64,000 nucleotides of DNA from Polytrichum commune (lineage: Eukaryota > Streptophyta > Polytrichopsida > Polytrichales > Polytrichaceae). Position 1 is the first letter of the stretch. Each line of letters begins with the position of its first letter. The notes under the pieces were generated by a model that saw only the letters and a program-made list of their open reading frames with translations, had not been told where the DNA came from and searched no databases. The position numbers and the translations under genes were made by a program. Positions 46,501 through 61,748 of the stretch are shown piece by piece. The stretch covers positions 23,113,501 to 23,177,500 of the forward strand of contig OX485805.1 of NCBI GenBank assembly GCA_950295325.1, given 5' to 3'.

Positions 46501-48671
46501 GTAATGAGTGACATTAGGTTAGGGTATACCGTTATGAGAACCACCAACAAGAAGGGACTTTATTATGGTGGCTTCCTTCCCAGATTTTAGATCCTTCGAA
46601 GAAGTGGTCTTTTCAGTTAGGGCAGGATGACCTGGTACACACTAGGTCAAATGAAGAACTCCAGTCTCCACAATGCAGAGATCGAGTTCATTTTTCTCCT
46701 TGAAGGAAATTCATCATGGATTGTGTCTGAGCTTTCAACGAAAGCACGGTGAAAATGTATTGTTTTCTCCCTACAGGAGTGAAAATTCCCGCCCATTGGT
46801 GTTGTGCTGGGTTTCACACCTATCGTGTGCTGAGATCTCATTTATTGCAACTTGGAGGTTCTCAAGGGATCATGTGGGCAAATACAGCCTAACCCCGATA
46901 ATGTAATAGACGAAGTTAATGCGTGCATGAGGTGGCACCCACGCTAGGATTTGTCTTGGGATGGGGGAGTACATGGTGATTTCATCAAAGGGTTAACTTA
47001 ACTGAAGGTATTTGTTAGTTGTGGAAATTTCGATCCTCGCCGGCTTATACTCCTAGGGCCCATGCTACTGTTCAATTTTTTGATGGGTCATCTCAGCTCT
47101 TGATTATGTAGGTGAGTGAACTGCAAAGGAATATGAGAATCTTCGTAGTGAGGTAGATTCCAAGTTCGTTTATTCCCACTGCCAGCGAAGTTGTTTTTCT
47201 AAAGAATAGACAGTCACAAGGGGTTCTAGAGGGATTCCAGAGTGCTCAATATTTTCAAATGCTAGCCTGTGAGTTAGTAGCATATGTTTAATCAGATAGT
47301 GCACAGTTGCAATTCATTCCATCCAAAGTATCCAGATTCCAGACATTGCATGATTAGGTTTCAGGTTGGCGGAGTGTAGTATAGTCCAAACATCCCTTCA
47401 GAGCTAACACACGCACTGTGTATTTGCACAATTTTGTTCATAAGTCTATATTTACCACTCACATTCAATTAACAACATACTGCAAACCATGCAACAGGAC
47501 TAGGATAGATCTCACTTTACCATGTTTACAACTTTACATCATCAATGTAGCTTCACAAGGACACCTATAACTTCAATTCTGATGCGTGATAAAATCTTGC
47601 ATTAATCACACTCGATGTTCTATGTGATCTCTTTCAGCTTGACATACTGCTGACTACTTGGCTTTGTTCCTATATCAGTTGGCTATGCCAGGCTCCGTGG
47701 CTAGCAATTCTCAAGCATGAGCTAGGTGTCCACAGCAAGAGCCAGCCAGTTTAAGGAGCATGCATGCACTAATTGGGTTAGCAGGAGGTGGCAATAACAG
47801 TAGCCAGCCCTAGGGCTGGCACCGAGGACGACTCAGCTTGCCAGCATCCACTTCCGGGCATCAAGTACCGCTTGTCAATTGCTTTACATAATCTTTATGA
47901 TGCATGATATGTGAATGATCCATGATGCACGATTGTTAATCCTCATTGTTATGAACTCCTGTTTGATTGTGAAACGTCATTTGAAGTCATTGAAATCCTC
48001 ATGATTGTGAAATCCCACTACATAGTGATGAAATCGCTTACCTTAGTATTGCTCCAATTTTGATGTGTATAATGCACAGATGTCCACTCTTGGAGTTGTT
48101 ACACAATAACTACATGCACTCTATTAATCGTACCAAGGGTGATAAGTATATCACATGCTGTCTAGTACAGATGTGGATACCAAGAATCGATGTTTAAATT
48201 GCACAGATGGCATTCAAAAGATTGTACTTACTGACAGAGTGCAGGATAAATCACAGCCCGACATTGAACATACTCCATCCAAGTTCTGTGAAGACCTCCT
48301 AATGGTGCCTCCCATCAACATTCCTACTTATGTAGGTTGTCTTTATAGTTTCGAGACCAATTTTTCTTTCCCTCCGCATATTCAAGTGCAGGAGGTTCAT
48401 GGCAAGCAACTGAGACCTCAAGTATCTGGTCAGCTCTGCCATAAAAATGTTTTACTTTGTAAAGGCTACTAGATGACATCCTTTGTCAAACATCGACATT
48501 ATTGAACAGGTAGAGGTTTCATATATCCTAGCATCTCAAGGTGATACAAGCGCTCAGAGACGAGTCACATCTGAGGCTGCCATATGAGAACCAATGTGCT
48601 AAGGAGCAGTTAATTGAGGTATGCTATTGGGAATTTTAATGACTTATCTCAACTCCACATTCATGAAGCTA
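46501..48671. other. intergenic between convergent genes, with both 3' UTRs
   Basis: This lies between the stop of the GDPD-like gene (+) and the stop of the NOA36-like gene (-), so it should contain both 3' UTRs and polyadenylation sites. I could not place these. The frame at 48155-48472 (105 codons) is unlike any family I know and has no supporting context. Confidence 0.5.
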
Positions 48672-51660
<2,989 letters not shown>

Positions 51661-51749
51661 CTAACTACACCAATATCAAAACTGCAATCCACAGTCGCTT
51701 ATCAACTTATCCTCCCTCCAATTCCTGCCAAATTGCTCACAATTGCGAG

Positions 51750-51758
51750 CTAGGGTTT
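51750..51758 (-). promoter_or_regulatory. telo-box AAACCCTAG upstream of the NOA36-like start
   Basis: The plus strand reads CTAGGGTTT, so in the gene's own orientation it is AAACCCTAG about 100 bp before the start codon. Telo-boxes near the start of transcription are a known feature of plant ribosomal-protein and other nucleolar or translation genes, which fits a nucleolar product. A single 9-bp match could also be chance. Confidence 0.5.
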
Positions 51759-52224
51759 ATGGCACAAAAGCGACAACTCGTCCGACTTAGGTCCACCTTG
51801 TTGTAACCTGGACTCAAATGGCGAAGACAGACAAACACAAGCCCGAAAATCTTAACTTGCAAAACTGTAGCTGCTTCTGAACGAACTACAAATGAATCCA
51901 GGATGAGTGAATGCGAATTCTGCCTACCTCGAATCCTTCAGACAGCACAAGAGATACTGAACACTTAAAACTTCCTGTTTGACCTTCCTGGTTTGTGCAA
52001 ATCTGTCCGCTAGCCTACTCGCAGATTAGGTCATGGACGCATCCCAGCTATACCCATACATGACAACTATGATGTCGAAGGTGGAAAGAAAATTCTCTTG
52101 TGAGGAGTCAAAATTGCTTGGATATCAATTAGGTTAACATTACATTCTGGTAACTTAAGTTACTTAACCATGATGCCGAACTGAATTGTTGATGATGCGA
52201 TGGAATTAAGGTGAATGGTTCTTA

Positions 52225-52560
52225 AATGGTTACTTTTTTCTGATTAGCCCACTTCTCCTAGGATATCAAACAAGCGATTTGTACAAGATAGTTAGCACAT
52301 CCAAATCATGACCGTAGTCACTTTCCTCATAATTGTTGGAGCTCATTTTCACATCTTATTCTCATGCTCATTAAATGGTCATATGCATCTTTGTCGTTAT
52401 GTCGACTATGAAGTTTAGAATAGTTGTCATATTTTGAGCACGCAGTCCAATCTTTTTTGAACACATGTTATATTGGTATTTTTTTTTGGAACCACACCTA
52501 ATCACATGCCACTCAAATATAGGTGTATGATTAAGAAAAGCTCTTGAATAAGGGTTGTGT
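52225..52560 (+). repeat. dispersed repeat R1, intergenic copy
   Basis: It starts TTTTTTCTGATTAGCCCACT and ends AATATAGGTGTATGATTAAG. It has every landmark of the reference copy and lies in DNA with no gene. A 5'-end fragment follows at 52670-52760 (GATTAGCCCAATTCTCCTAG). Confidence 0.65.
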
Positions 52561-52760
52561 ACGTTACATGTTTTTGAAAGTCATCACTTATCTTTTGCCT
52601 GGTGCATCCATGGTTTCTCTTCTTTCATGTATCTAAGAGGAGGGGTCTTATACTGTTATTTTGTCTTTTCTTTTGATTAGCCCAATTCTCCTAGGATACC
52701 ACACGATTGTTACGAGATGATTAGCAAATCCAAACTGAGGTTGTAGCCAACTTTTTTACA

Positions 52761-55700
52761 TGATTTATTCATAATCTCAGGTTTTTAGCATTGAGTAGAC
52801 ATATTAAAGCCCCATAAATAGCTCAAATATGTGGATGTGTCATTGTCGATGTGGTTACTCATCCACTTACCTCTCTTCATTTATATAGTATGATAGGTTA
52901 TATAACAAACTATATTTTAGAGATTAATGTTACTCACCTCATGTCATGCAATGTATGGCCATATATAGTGGTGATGTTTAGGGCTTAAGGTAGGCCATAA
53001 TTTGCAAGTCCCTAAGCTAGATTAACAATGGACTAGCTATTGACTTGACTACTACATAAAATATTGTGCCATTCATATGTCACAACCAAAACTTTGATCT
53101 AAGTAGATCACGGGGAGGTCACTTCATTGTCAAGTTGACACCACGTGCGGACAAAGTTTGCTACCCCTATATTACATGCCATATATAATTTTAAAATTTA
53201 TGATATTTTTTCTACATGTACATAACCATTGATAGTATCTTTTGTATATATTTTTTGAAAATTTTAGTCATCTTTATTTTTTTAGTAATTGTTTTAGTTC
53301 AATTTTGTGTCATTCTAGTTAGAAATGGTATGTTTTATGAAAAAAAACAAATCATCAAATTTAGTTACCTCTTTTAACTATGTCATAGGTACTGTGTATA
53401 TCTACTCATGAAAAAAAATTGATAAAATTTTGACCCATTTTGGTGGTGCAACTTACCAAAAGAAGATTTTTTTTGGTCGCACGTGGTGTTCAACTTGACA
53501 ATGGAGTGATCTACCCGTGAAGTAGATTGAAGTTTCTACAATGAACAAAGTATTAAGGGAATCTAGGCTTGTGCATGACTTTGAGACGTAATTAAATTGT
53601 ATACACGTAGTTGTATCGGTGTGTTTTAGGATCTAAAAGTGGCAGAACAAACCGCAAATATGGATTATAAACACACTTATGTTGGATGTATATTATGTTG
53701 TTTGTGATTTATACTACATCCATAGTGGTGTTTAGACCACATTATTTTCAAGGTATGCATATAATTGACGTTGGCATCAAATGCATTTAGTTTATTTTAC
53801 ACACATAACTAAATATTTTAATCTGCATGCATTGGTGACGTAAACAATGCTCTCATATGTAGTATTAATTTTGGGCAAGCATATTGTCTATATTTATTTA
53901 AATCACAGTAGTGATTCAACACAAGAATGTATTGTAACCAATTTAGCTTGTATCAATGTGATATGTCAACAGTACATGAGGTCCACCAACTTTATCTACA
54001 ATATTGAATTGAGTACCCCATTAAGAAATAAGATTCTTGAAGACATATTGATCTCCAATGAAGATACTTTATTTATCACATGGAAGATAATGTTGGCCCT
54101 AGGCTTTTCTATAGCATCCTAGGGTGGAGGATGCAAAGTTTCCCATAATGACAGGTTGGCAAGAAAATTGGTTGGAAGCATCAAGACATTTGGGGGGAGG
54201 GTTGACATTTTGTACACAAACCACATAAGCAATGTTGTAGGCTCACACACCATAACATCGCATCCACACATGCTCCTTGATAATGCGTATAATGTGGTTA
54301 TGTACCAGATTGACGAGCATATAACAAAATATCGTATTCACCGTTTTTCCCACGTTTTATTTGATTTGATTTTGTACATGTGTTTGTTTGTGTTCATCAA
54401 TTGGGAAATCGATTTTCTCTCATAGCAAATTCGTGATAGCTGACACTTGATGTTGATATTAAGGTAAAACCAACTCACATCCTCCAAATGATGATCACCC
54501 TAGGTCAAATACAAAGCTCAAAGACATGTTTTCAGGACAAGTTAATGCGATATACTTTTAATCATGTCTTGGGATTTAATTGGCTTAGTTGCTATTATTC
54601 ATGATGGTTCAAGACCATGCATGTGATACAACCACAAGTGTCAAATGCAAGAGGGTCACGTCAACACAATAAACTCTCACGTTGAAGACAAAATTATCCT
54701 GCATTTTCTCTTACAAGATTGAGAAGAGGTTACCGCATGCGGTGTAGTGTGTTTGTAAACATCATGCAACAGATATGTGCTTGCAACAAAGAGATAACAA
54801 CTACTTACTTCAACTAGGGTTGGGATGCTACTAGCATACTTGGACATAGTATAGTCCGGAATGTAAAGTGTCCTCTCAAAATATTTGGTAATGGAATTTT
54901 GTATGATCTAAATGACCATGAAATTAATAGGCCTTTATTTTTATTTTCATAGTTATATCATTTGAAGAGCACTACAAACTCTTTGAGAATATAAGCATGA
55001 ATGTACTAGGTAGGTTTTGTAAGGAAATTTGAACTTCCTAGCTATAAGGATTACCTAAGTCAACCTACTTGCCAAGGCTTGCTTACTAAAAGGACCCAAT
55101 ATATGATAATTGGATTTCTAAGGGTTGCTCTCTTCATACCATGTACGAACTAATGTGAGTGTAGAAAGGGGTATTATCTGAGGCATTAGCATACATAATA
55201 TACATCAAGGAAAGGTATTGTTTCTCTCTAGCGTGTACATCTACCGTTAGTACATATACATTTATTTTTCATTATATATTTCTTGTATGTAAGGGGTTAA
55301 TTCATGGTCATCCATGCACGTCAATTAGGTTTCTAATGGAGAGTCCACCCCTTGGGACTAGATTAATGGAAGCAACAAGATCCAATCGCAATGCAATGCG
55401 TATCTTGTGGTCTAGTCTTTGCTTACGAAACTTTCACTTATCCATCCTCGAATTTCATATTTAATGAAGTATGATTTTGCTTGAAAGTCATGCACATTGT
55501 CAAGCATTTGTGGGAACAATTTGAAAACAACGATATTTTGTTGTCACCTTTGTTTTGAGTAATGTAGCCGTTGCCATCTTACTTTAATTAATTTTTACAC
55601 AGTTGCTATCCTCCCAATTAGAGCTCCAATTGCCCTTTACCAACATATGGCATGTGTGCAACATGTCCATGGGAGGAATTTAAAATCCGGAATTATTAAC

Positions 55701-57119
55701 ATGTGCTTCAAGCACTTGTCCCCATGGCCTTGCTCTGTAAATCCCATATTGGGTTTTACATACAAGCTTGCGGCCATAATCAAGGTGTAGCATCCTTTGT
55801 TCACGCCAACACTAGTGGTTGACATCGTTTATCTCTCTCTCTAGGTGCATCCGATTCACATGGATGTTGTGGATTATTGTGTACTATGTACATGATAGAG
55901 CATTGTGGCAAATAAGTTTTCACATATAAGTAGTTCTTGAATGCAAAAACAATGGGACTTCTTACATGTGGAAGAAACTAAGATCATGGATATACTAAGG
56001 TAGAAGTCCCTTCTTGAAGCAGTCAATAAGTCCTAGAATGTAACATATCTATTCATTTAAGAACGCAATCAAAGAAATACGTGAACACCCGTGCATTGTT
56101 TGCAGTAGAGTGCATTAGCTAGCTAGCTAGCGCACGCGCGCGCGCGCGCACACACACACATATATATACTCAATGCACATGGTACCCATAGGTTGTCACC
56201 CGACCCCTTGCTCCAACTCTATAGATGATGGTTTATGTTACTTGCCATATACATGACAAATTTGTCCGAGTTGATGTGTTTTTCCATGGTTGATCTCATG
56301 TGCTTGGCTCACATAACATTACTTAGCGACGTGGGCCCTTAGAATATAAGTATGAAGTGTTGGGGAACTCTTTCTGGATTTGAGTCTCCCCTCACAACTT
56401 TTCGAACATCTCAGTGTTATATTACAAGGGCCCACATAACGAGAGTTGAACGCTGAGTAATGTTATGCAACTAACTAAGGGTATATTTGATCTCTTTCCA
56501 ATGGTAAATTCATTTTTTGATTCAAGAAACAAAAGGAAGATGGTGAATCACATTGATGAGGGTTGGAAGGCTTTCTTGAGGTTTCCGCCAAAACCCCCAT
56601 TCAAGTTGGAGACCTAATAAGTTTCACAATCTCAAATTAGAGGTTTCCCATGCAAGGTGCCTTTGTATGTGTGCCACTCATGGAGGTTCTTCCCGGAAAG
56701 GCCATTGCACAACAATGCACGTGCATTGGGCCCGCATGTATTGTCTTCAAACTAAAATCCCCAAAAGGATACCCTATGCCCTGCACATGAATTAACCCTC
56801 ACCTTATATAGAGAAGAGAAGAAACTTCGATCCCCGGGGGATCGACGTGAATGAAGTGTCTGTTCGTTCCACCCCTAGACCTATGTCCACGGGACATAGG
56901 AATAGGAGTAAAGAACTACTTCCCCCTTTCGAGAGTAGACACTATAGTCACAAGTAACCGGTAACAAAAGAAACCAGCATCAAAGAGGCCAGTACCATCT
57001 AGGAGGGTATAAATAGGGTTAATTAATGAGGGGGTGTGTTTGTGCAAAGTTGGGGTGCCTGGTCATGAGCTTATTGTTGTAGAGAGAGGACGTTTCTCAT
57101 ATATGTTTTTGGTTTTTAG
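52761..57119. other. AT-rich intergenic DNA, no gene seen
   Basis: No frame above 91 codons. The frames at 53847-54122 and 54156-54425 have no recognisable domain. A compound microsatellite lies at about 56112-56168: AGCT repeats, then GC, CA and TA runs. The last 200-300 bp before 57119 probably include the 3' untranslated end of the minus-strand LINE, but I could not find a poly-A tail or target-site duplication. Confidence 0.4.
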
Positions 57120-60100
57120 CTAAGGGGGGTCTTGTAGTTGAGGTAGGGGTTGATGATTTTCTAGTCGTCTTTTGTGAAGGAGGATGGACATGGCGTATTG
57201 TATGGCAATGGTATTAATATTTTTAAAGGTATTTCGGATGGATGGCATGGGTATTTTAAGTTTGTCTTCAAGCAACTTCATCGATGGAATGTGTGTTGCG
57301 GCTCTGGCTCCTGCTGTAATAACAATGAGCGGGTCAATTTTCCACCCTAGAGCAGCAATGCTTTCTATGAGTGGCTTGTATTTGTTAGCTTTGGCCTCTA
57401 GTGTTACCGGTGAAAATCTATCATTACAATATGTGAATTCAATGAATTGTATGGTAAGTGTTTCGTCTATATTTGTGGGGGGTTTGTTTTGATATGGTAA
57501 GCCTTTAACGCAGAGAATGTCGGGTCTAAAGCGGGAGTTACAGTGGCATCTTTGGGTTCCACATGTGCACGGTAATAGCCAGTTAGGGACGGTGTTTTCT
57601 TGGGGGTTGCCATTAAAGGTACCTGCGTTCATAAGAGTGTAACATCGGGATTTTTCGGAAGATATTAATAATTTTCTGATTTCCCAGACTGCTTTGTTAT
57701 GCCTTTTGACGTGTAGTGAATGTATATGTTGTTGCCTACATGTTAGTAGTACATGTAGCCATGTATCAGGTTCATATGAATTACAAATAGGACAGGTAAT
57801 GGTAGGGAATCTTTGTCTACCAAAGAAAGTTTGTTTTCTGGCTTGGCCCATGTAGGTTCCGGTGCGAAATTTGATAAGGCATGATTTTTGCTTGTCCGTA
57901 ATGGTAGGGTTATTCCAAAATTCATTGGAAAGTTCTTTGTCAATATTTTCATTACTTATCCATTTATATATATTGGGAGTTTGTATGGCCAGGTTTTCTA
58001 AGTTGTTTATTCTGTCATATTTTTTAATTTGTTTTTCTAGAAATCTAACTGGGCCTTTGTCTGGCATGTCTATCATGGAGGGCCATTCGTCTTTTTGGTA
58101 ATAATACGGTGTGGCATGGGCGTGTTCGTATGGATGTGTGGCTCTTCTATGTGTAAGCTCCAGTCCTTCTTTTGCTAATTTATCTGCTTGTTCGTTGCCG
58201 TCGATATTGACGTGCGCTCTCACTTTGTATAATGTGATTGGCTGGGAACGGTTTTGGAGCAATTGTACCATGGAGGCAAGTGTGGCTTGGTCAGGGTGAC
58301 TATTGTGTAGTGTGGGATGTTTAATTTGTGTGTTTAGTAGATAAAGTGCATTTAGGCTATCGGTAAATATGTATGCGGGTTCATTTGGATATTGATCGTT
58401 GATAATTCGTAGTGTTTTGTGGATGGCAATCATTTCTGCCCGTAGAATATTCTGGTGGCCATGTAGTCGTTTGGCTATGTTAAGCCCTTTAGGACTATAA
58501 ATGCCATATCCTGCTGCTTCTCTTCTCCATACTCCAGGGGCAATTAGTTTGGGTTTTTTAAATGAACCGTCAGTGTAATAACTAAATTGTGGATGGAATT
58601 TTAATGGGAAGTTAGTTTGGTATTCGGGTGGTTGAGGCATAGATGTTTCATTGAGTGTGGGGATGTTGGGATAGGTTAGTTTGGACCACTTTTTGCTAGG
58701 GTTGACAGGGGTATTCGGAGGGGTATATGTGGCAATTTGTGTGTATGGTTGTGGTATTGAAAGGTTATTTACAATATGGGTGAGTTGATTTAGTTGTTCA
58801 TAGGTTCCTATGTAGTTATTTTGATGGTGTATGCAGAATATTTGTAATGTAGAGAGTTCTTTCCTAGGTATGTTAAGTTCAGGTGGTATAGTAGGTTCTT
58901 CATATGTGATAGTATCTGCAGCAAAGTGGGCAATAATATGTGTATCTGGAAATGGACCAGAGTGTGGATTGAAGTTTTGGTACCAATTTGTATCCGGTGA
59001 AATGAGTATTGTGATGGTACTTGGGTCGTTTTTGGCGGCAAGACGGGCCCAATGTATAGCATGTTGTAGGTCTATTGCATTATTGGGGTGGGCATAGCCT
59101 ATTCCCTTCCATTTATGGTCGAAGGCTTTACCTAAGGAGCCAAATATTTTATCTCGTGAGAACGGGGAGTAAAATTGATTGAGTTGTGTGGGGCATGTGA
59201 CTGGGGATGAGAAATATGAGTGGCTGATATTAAATGATGTGATGAGAAAATTTAGTATTGGGGTTGGTATTGTGTATTGGGCTAGTTTTAGAGGGTCATT
59301 TTTAGGAATACGGTATTTGTATCTTTGGTATAACCATACCATTTCGGTTTCAAATGATTGTGTGGGTGGTTCTAGTCCATGTGGGGTGTTTTTTGCGAGT
59401 TGGTATTGTTGCCAAAGCCAATGTAGTCTAGTTTTGGAGATAGTGATGAGGTGCCTTCCATTATCTTCGTATATGTGGGCAACATCAAAATGCGTTTGGA
59501 TAGTATTGATGGTGGTTTCTATATCACTTTCGGGGTTGCATTCATTGATAGAAATATGTGCCAGTGGGATAGTTATTGCGGGGGTGACATATCTCGTATC
59601 ACGTTGTTGTTCTGTGGCAAAATGGGCGTTTATTAAGTTTGAGAAGTATTTGTGTTGTCTCTTGGTGTAGTATTGAGTAAGTAGGCTGGTATTATGTGTA
59701 CAAGTGTTAGCGTCATACCAAGGGAATAAATCTCTTTGGGTTCGCCATTTGTTATAGATGTTATTATTTCTTATTATCCATTGGCATAGGTATGATGTGT
59801 CATTTTTTGTTATTCCATTGGAGTTAGTGTATTGACATTTTTTGTGGTCAAGGATTGTGTGGATAGGGAATTGTGTGGGGTATTTAAGAACTTCTCTTGG
59901 TGGGGATGGGTGGTGTGGGTGCGGTGGATTTGGGGGGTGGATGGGAGGATCGGGTTGTCTGGGGAGGATGTTGTGGTTTATTATAATGTAGTTGCCTTTT
60001 AAGGTTCTTGGGGGATAATGGTGCGGGCATGGTTGTTGACATTGTGGGGGGCATGAGGGGTGACAAAATAATTGTTGGGCAATGTTTAGTGCACTTTTGG

Positions 60101-61748
60101 TTAGTTTTGTAGGGTTGGAATAATAGTTTTTAAAATCATCTGGGCTCATCATATTAAGGCCATTGGGTAAGGTGATTTGCCTTAGTTCAATTATATTGTG
60201 CAGTAGTAATTTTTGTAGTAATTTTAGCGAGGTTATATGATTTAGGCCATGCATGTTTTGCGCTTCTTTCATCCAGACGTTTTCAAGAGGGGAGGTGTTA
60301 AATATGAAGTTGTCCATTGTACTTTTAAGGTGGATTCCAGCTTCTTTCTTCAGTAAAAATAGTGTTCTAGTTATAGGTGACCGGACACAGTGGTGATATT
60401 TGATACGAGGTATTTCTTTGGCGCCACCAAATGTTGCAAGTATAAATTGTAGTAGTCCATTGTAAATTTTTCCAAGTCTTCCGGTGTCATTAAGGGCATG
60501 TTGTAGTTGCTCTCCTATGCATCGTAAATAGGCGTTTTTGAGTGAGAAGGCTTCTATTCCGAATAAGTCATGAGGGAGTTGCGTAGTGATGTTTGACGTG
60601 CATTTTGGTAATCCACATATTGTTTTGTGTAGGGCTATGATCTTTTTGTCAAGTTTTTTGATGGTGGGAAGAGAGTATGGTACAGCGTAGAAGCTGTATG
60701 CGATTCCAGCACGTATAACTGTGTCTGCCATATTAATTTTTTGTTTCATAGTAGCTGGACAAGCTGCTAGGTCTTTACATTGTTTTATAACTTTGGTGGT
60801 GGTATTGTGTATTTGCGTTTTCCATTTTAGTGAAGGGGCGAGGCTTATTCCCAGGTATGTGTATGGTTCATTTTGACTTAGGACTGATATATGTTCGTTT
60901 CTGTAATTTATATTGGTAGCTTGGATTTGACTTTTGAATACTAGGGGGCTCGCTTTGGATTTGTTTGGGCATCCAGTAATCGCGCATTTGGGAATTCCCA
61001 AATTCATGCCCGCCCATTTACAAAATTTGTCGAGCTTGTTAATTTGTATTTGTAGTGATTTTAGTTTGTTGGCAATTGCTGCTAAGTCATCGGCGTATGC
61101 TGCTGAGGAGATTTTTACTTTGGATGTACCAAATGTGTATCCATTATTCCCTTGTTGTAACCATCTAAGGAGGGGTTCTAAGAATATGATGAATAGGTAT
61201 GGGCTTAGGGTATCTCCTTGTATTGTTCCTCTTTGAATGAGGATAGGTTGTGTTTTACCAAAGTGTTCTCCAATGAATGTAGTAGTGGATTGAGAATATA
61301 TATTTCCGACTAGGTTTACAGCGTCGTTTGGATATTCGAGATCCTTCATTATGGCTAGGAGTCTAGCGTGGTCAATGGAGCCAAAGGCATCCTTGAAGTC
61401 TATGTATAGAATATATATGTCTTGGTTTGTGAATCTTACGTCTTCTAATGCAGTAATAAGTACTTGAAGTTGTCTGGATGTACTTTTTTCAGCTCTGAAT
61501 CCTTCTTGGCTATCGTGTAGTATTTGATGAGTTTCTCCATAGGTCGAAAGGATGGATGTCAGAGTGCTTGTATAAAATTTATATATGGTATTTGCTAGAG
61601 CAATAGGTCTATGGTTTGTAAGTTGTGATGGGTTACCTTTCTTATAGAGTAAAACTGTGAGGCTAGTTTTCCATGATGTAGGGATTTGTTGTTGTTTATA
61701 ACAGTGTTTGAAGAATAGAAATAAAAGTTTGTGGAAGCGTGGTGGCAT
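57120..61748 (-). CDS. LINE polyprotein: RT, methyltransferase-like, RNase H, CCHC, restriction-like endonuclease; 1542 codons
   Basis: One uninterrupted frame. Domains by residue: reverse transcriptase (1-260) with IDFKDAFGSID (116-126), QRGTIQGDTLSPYLF (172-186) and AYADDL (217-222, catalytic D220/D221). A Cys cluster follows (C562, C566, C570, C574). A central domain (about 700-960) has FGSLGKAF, KGIGYAHP, a helix, then TITILISPDTNWY. RNase H (about 1055-1195) has D1060 in YTDGS, E1105, D1130 in FTDS and H1179/D1189. A zinc knuckle CPIC-x9-H-x4-C spans 1319-1337. A C-terminal restriction-like endonuclease (about 1394-1475) has CxC pairs, RPD (1408-1410), FIEFT (1436-1439) and KANKY. A non-LTR element carrying both RNase H and a C-terminal RLE is the arrangement of the Dualen/RandI type known from algae. 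The first 41 codons before this ATG are also open. The N-terminal part is missing, so the product cannot be full length. Confidence 0.85.
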   Translation of the reverse strand: MPPRFHKLLFLFFKHCYKQQQIPTSWKTSLTVLLYKKGNPSQLTNHRPIALANTIYKFYTSTLTSILSTYGETHQILHDSQEGFRAEKSTSRQLQVLITALEDVRFTNQDIYILYIDFKDAFGSIDHARLLAIMKDLEYPNDAVNLVGNIYSQSTTTFIGEHFGKTQPILIQRGTIQGDTLSPYLFIIFLEPLLRWLQQGNNGYTFGTSKVKISSAAYADDLAAIANKLKSLQIQINKLDKFCKWAGMNLGIPKCAITGCPNKSKASPLVFKSQIQATNINYRNEHISVLSQNEPYTYLGISLAPSLKWKTQIHNTTTKVIKQCKDLAACPATMKQKINMADTVIRAGIAYSFYAVPYSLPTIKKLDKKIIALHKTICGLPKCTSNITTQLPHDLFGIEAFSLKNAYLRCIGEQLQHALNDTGRLGKIYNGLLQFILATFGGAKEIPRIKYHHCVRSPITRTLFLLKKEAGIHLKSTMDNFIFNTSPLENVWMKEAQNMHGLNHITSLKLLQKLLLHNIIELRQITLPNGLNMMSPDDFKNYYSNPTKLTKSALNIAQQLFCHPSCPPQCQQPCPHHYPPRTLKGNYIIINHNILPRQPDPPIHPPNPPHPHHPSPPREVLKYPTQFPIHTILDHKKCQYTNSNGITKNDTSYLCQWIIRNNNIYNKWRTQRDLFPWYDANTCTHNTSLLTQYYTKRQHKYFSNLINAHFATEQQRDTRYVTPAITIPLAHISINECNPESDIETTINTIQTHFDVAHIYEDNGRHLITISKTRLHWLWQQYQLAKNTPHGLEPPTQSFETEMVWLYQRYKYRIPKNDPLKLAQYTIPTPILNFLITSFNISHSYFSSPVTCPTQLNQFYSPFSRDKIFGSLGKAFDHKWKGIGYAHPNNAIDLQHAIHWARLAAKNDPSTITILISPDTNWYQNFNPHSGPFPDTHIIAHFAADTITYEEPTIPPELNIPRKELSTLQIFCIHHQNNYIGTYEQLNQLTHIVNNLSIPQPYTQIATYTPPNTPVNPSKKWSKLTYPNIPTLNETSMPQPPEYQTNFPLKFHPQFSYYTDGSFKKPKLIAPGVWRREAAGYGIYSPKGLNIAKRLHGHQNILRAEMIAIHKTLRIINDQYPNEPAYIFTDSLNALYLLNTQIKHPTLHNSHPDQATLASMVQLLQNRSQPITLYKVRAHVNIDGNEQADKLAKEGLELTHRRATHPYEHAHATPYYYQKDEWPSMIDMPDKGPVRFLEKQIKKYDRINNLENLAIQTPNIYKWISNENIDKELSNEFWNNPTITDKQKSCLIKFRTGTYMGQARKQTFFGRQRFPTITCPICNSYEPDTWLHVLLTCRQQHIHSLHVKRHNKAVWEIRKLLISSEKSRCYTLMNAGTFNGNPQENTVPNWLLPCTCGTQRCHCNSRFRPDILCVKGLPYQNKPPTNIDETLTIQFIEFTYCNDRFSPVTLEAKANKYKPLIESIAALGWKIDPLIVITAGARAATHIPSMKLLEDKLKIPMPSIRNTFKNINTIAIQYAMSILLHKRRLENHQPLPQLQDPP

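Noticed and set aside
48155-48472. 105-codon frame between the two convergent genes
   Set aside because: No domain, no splice context and no similarity that I recognise; likely chance.
53847-54425. Two consecutive frames of about 90 codons in AT-rich DNA
   Set aside because: Amino-acid composition follows base composition, and no motif of a protein family is visible.
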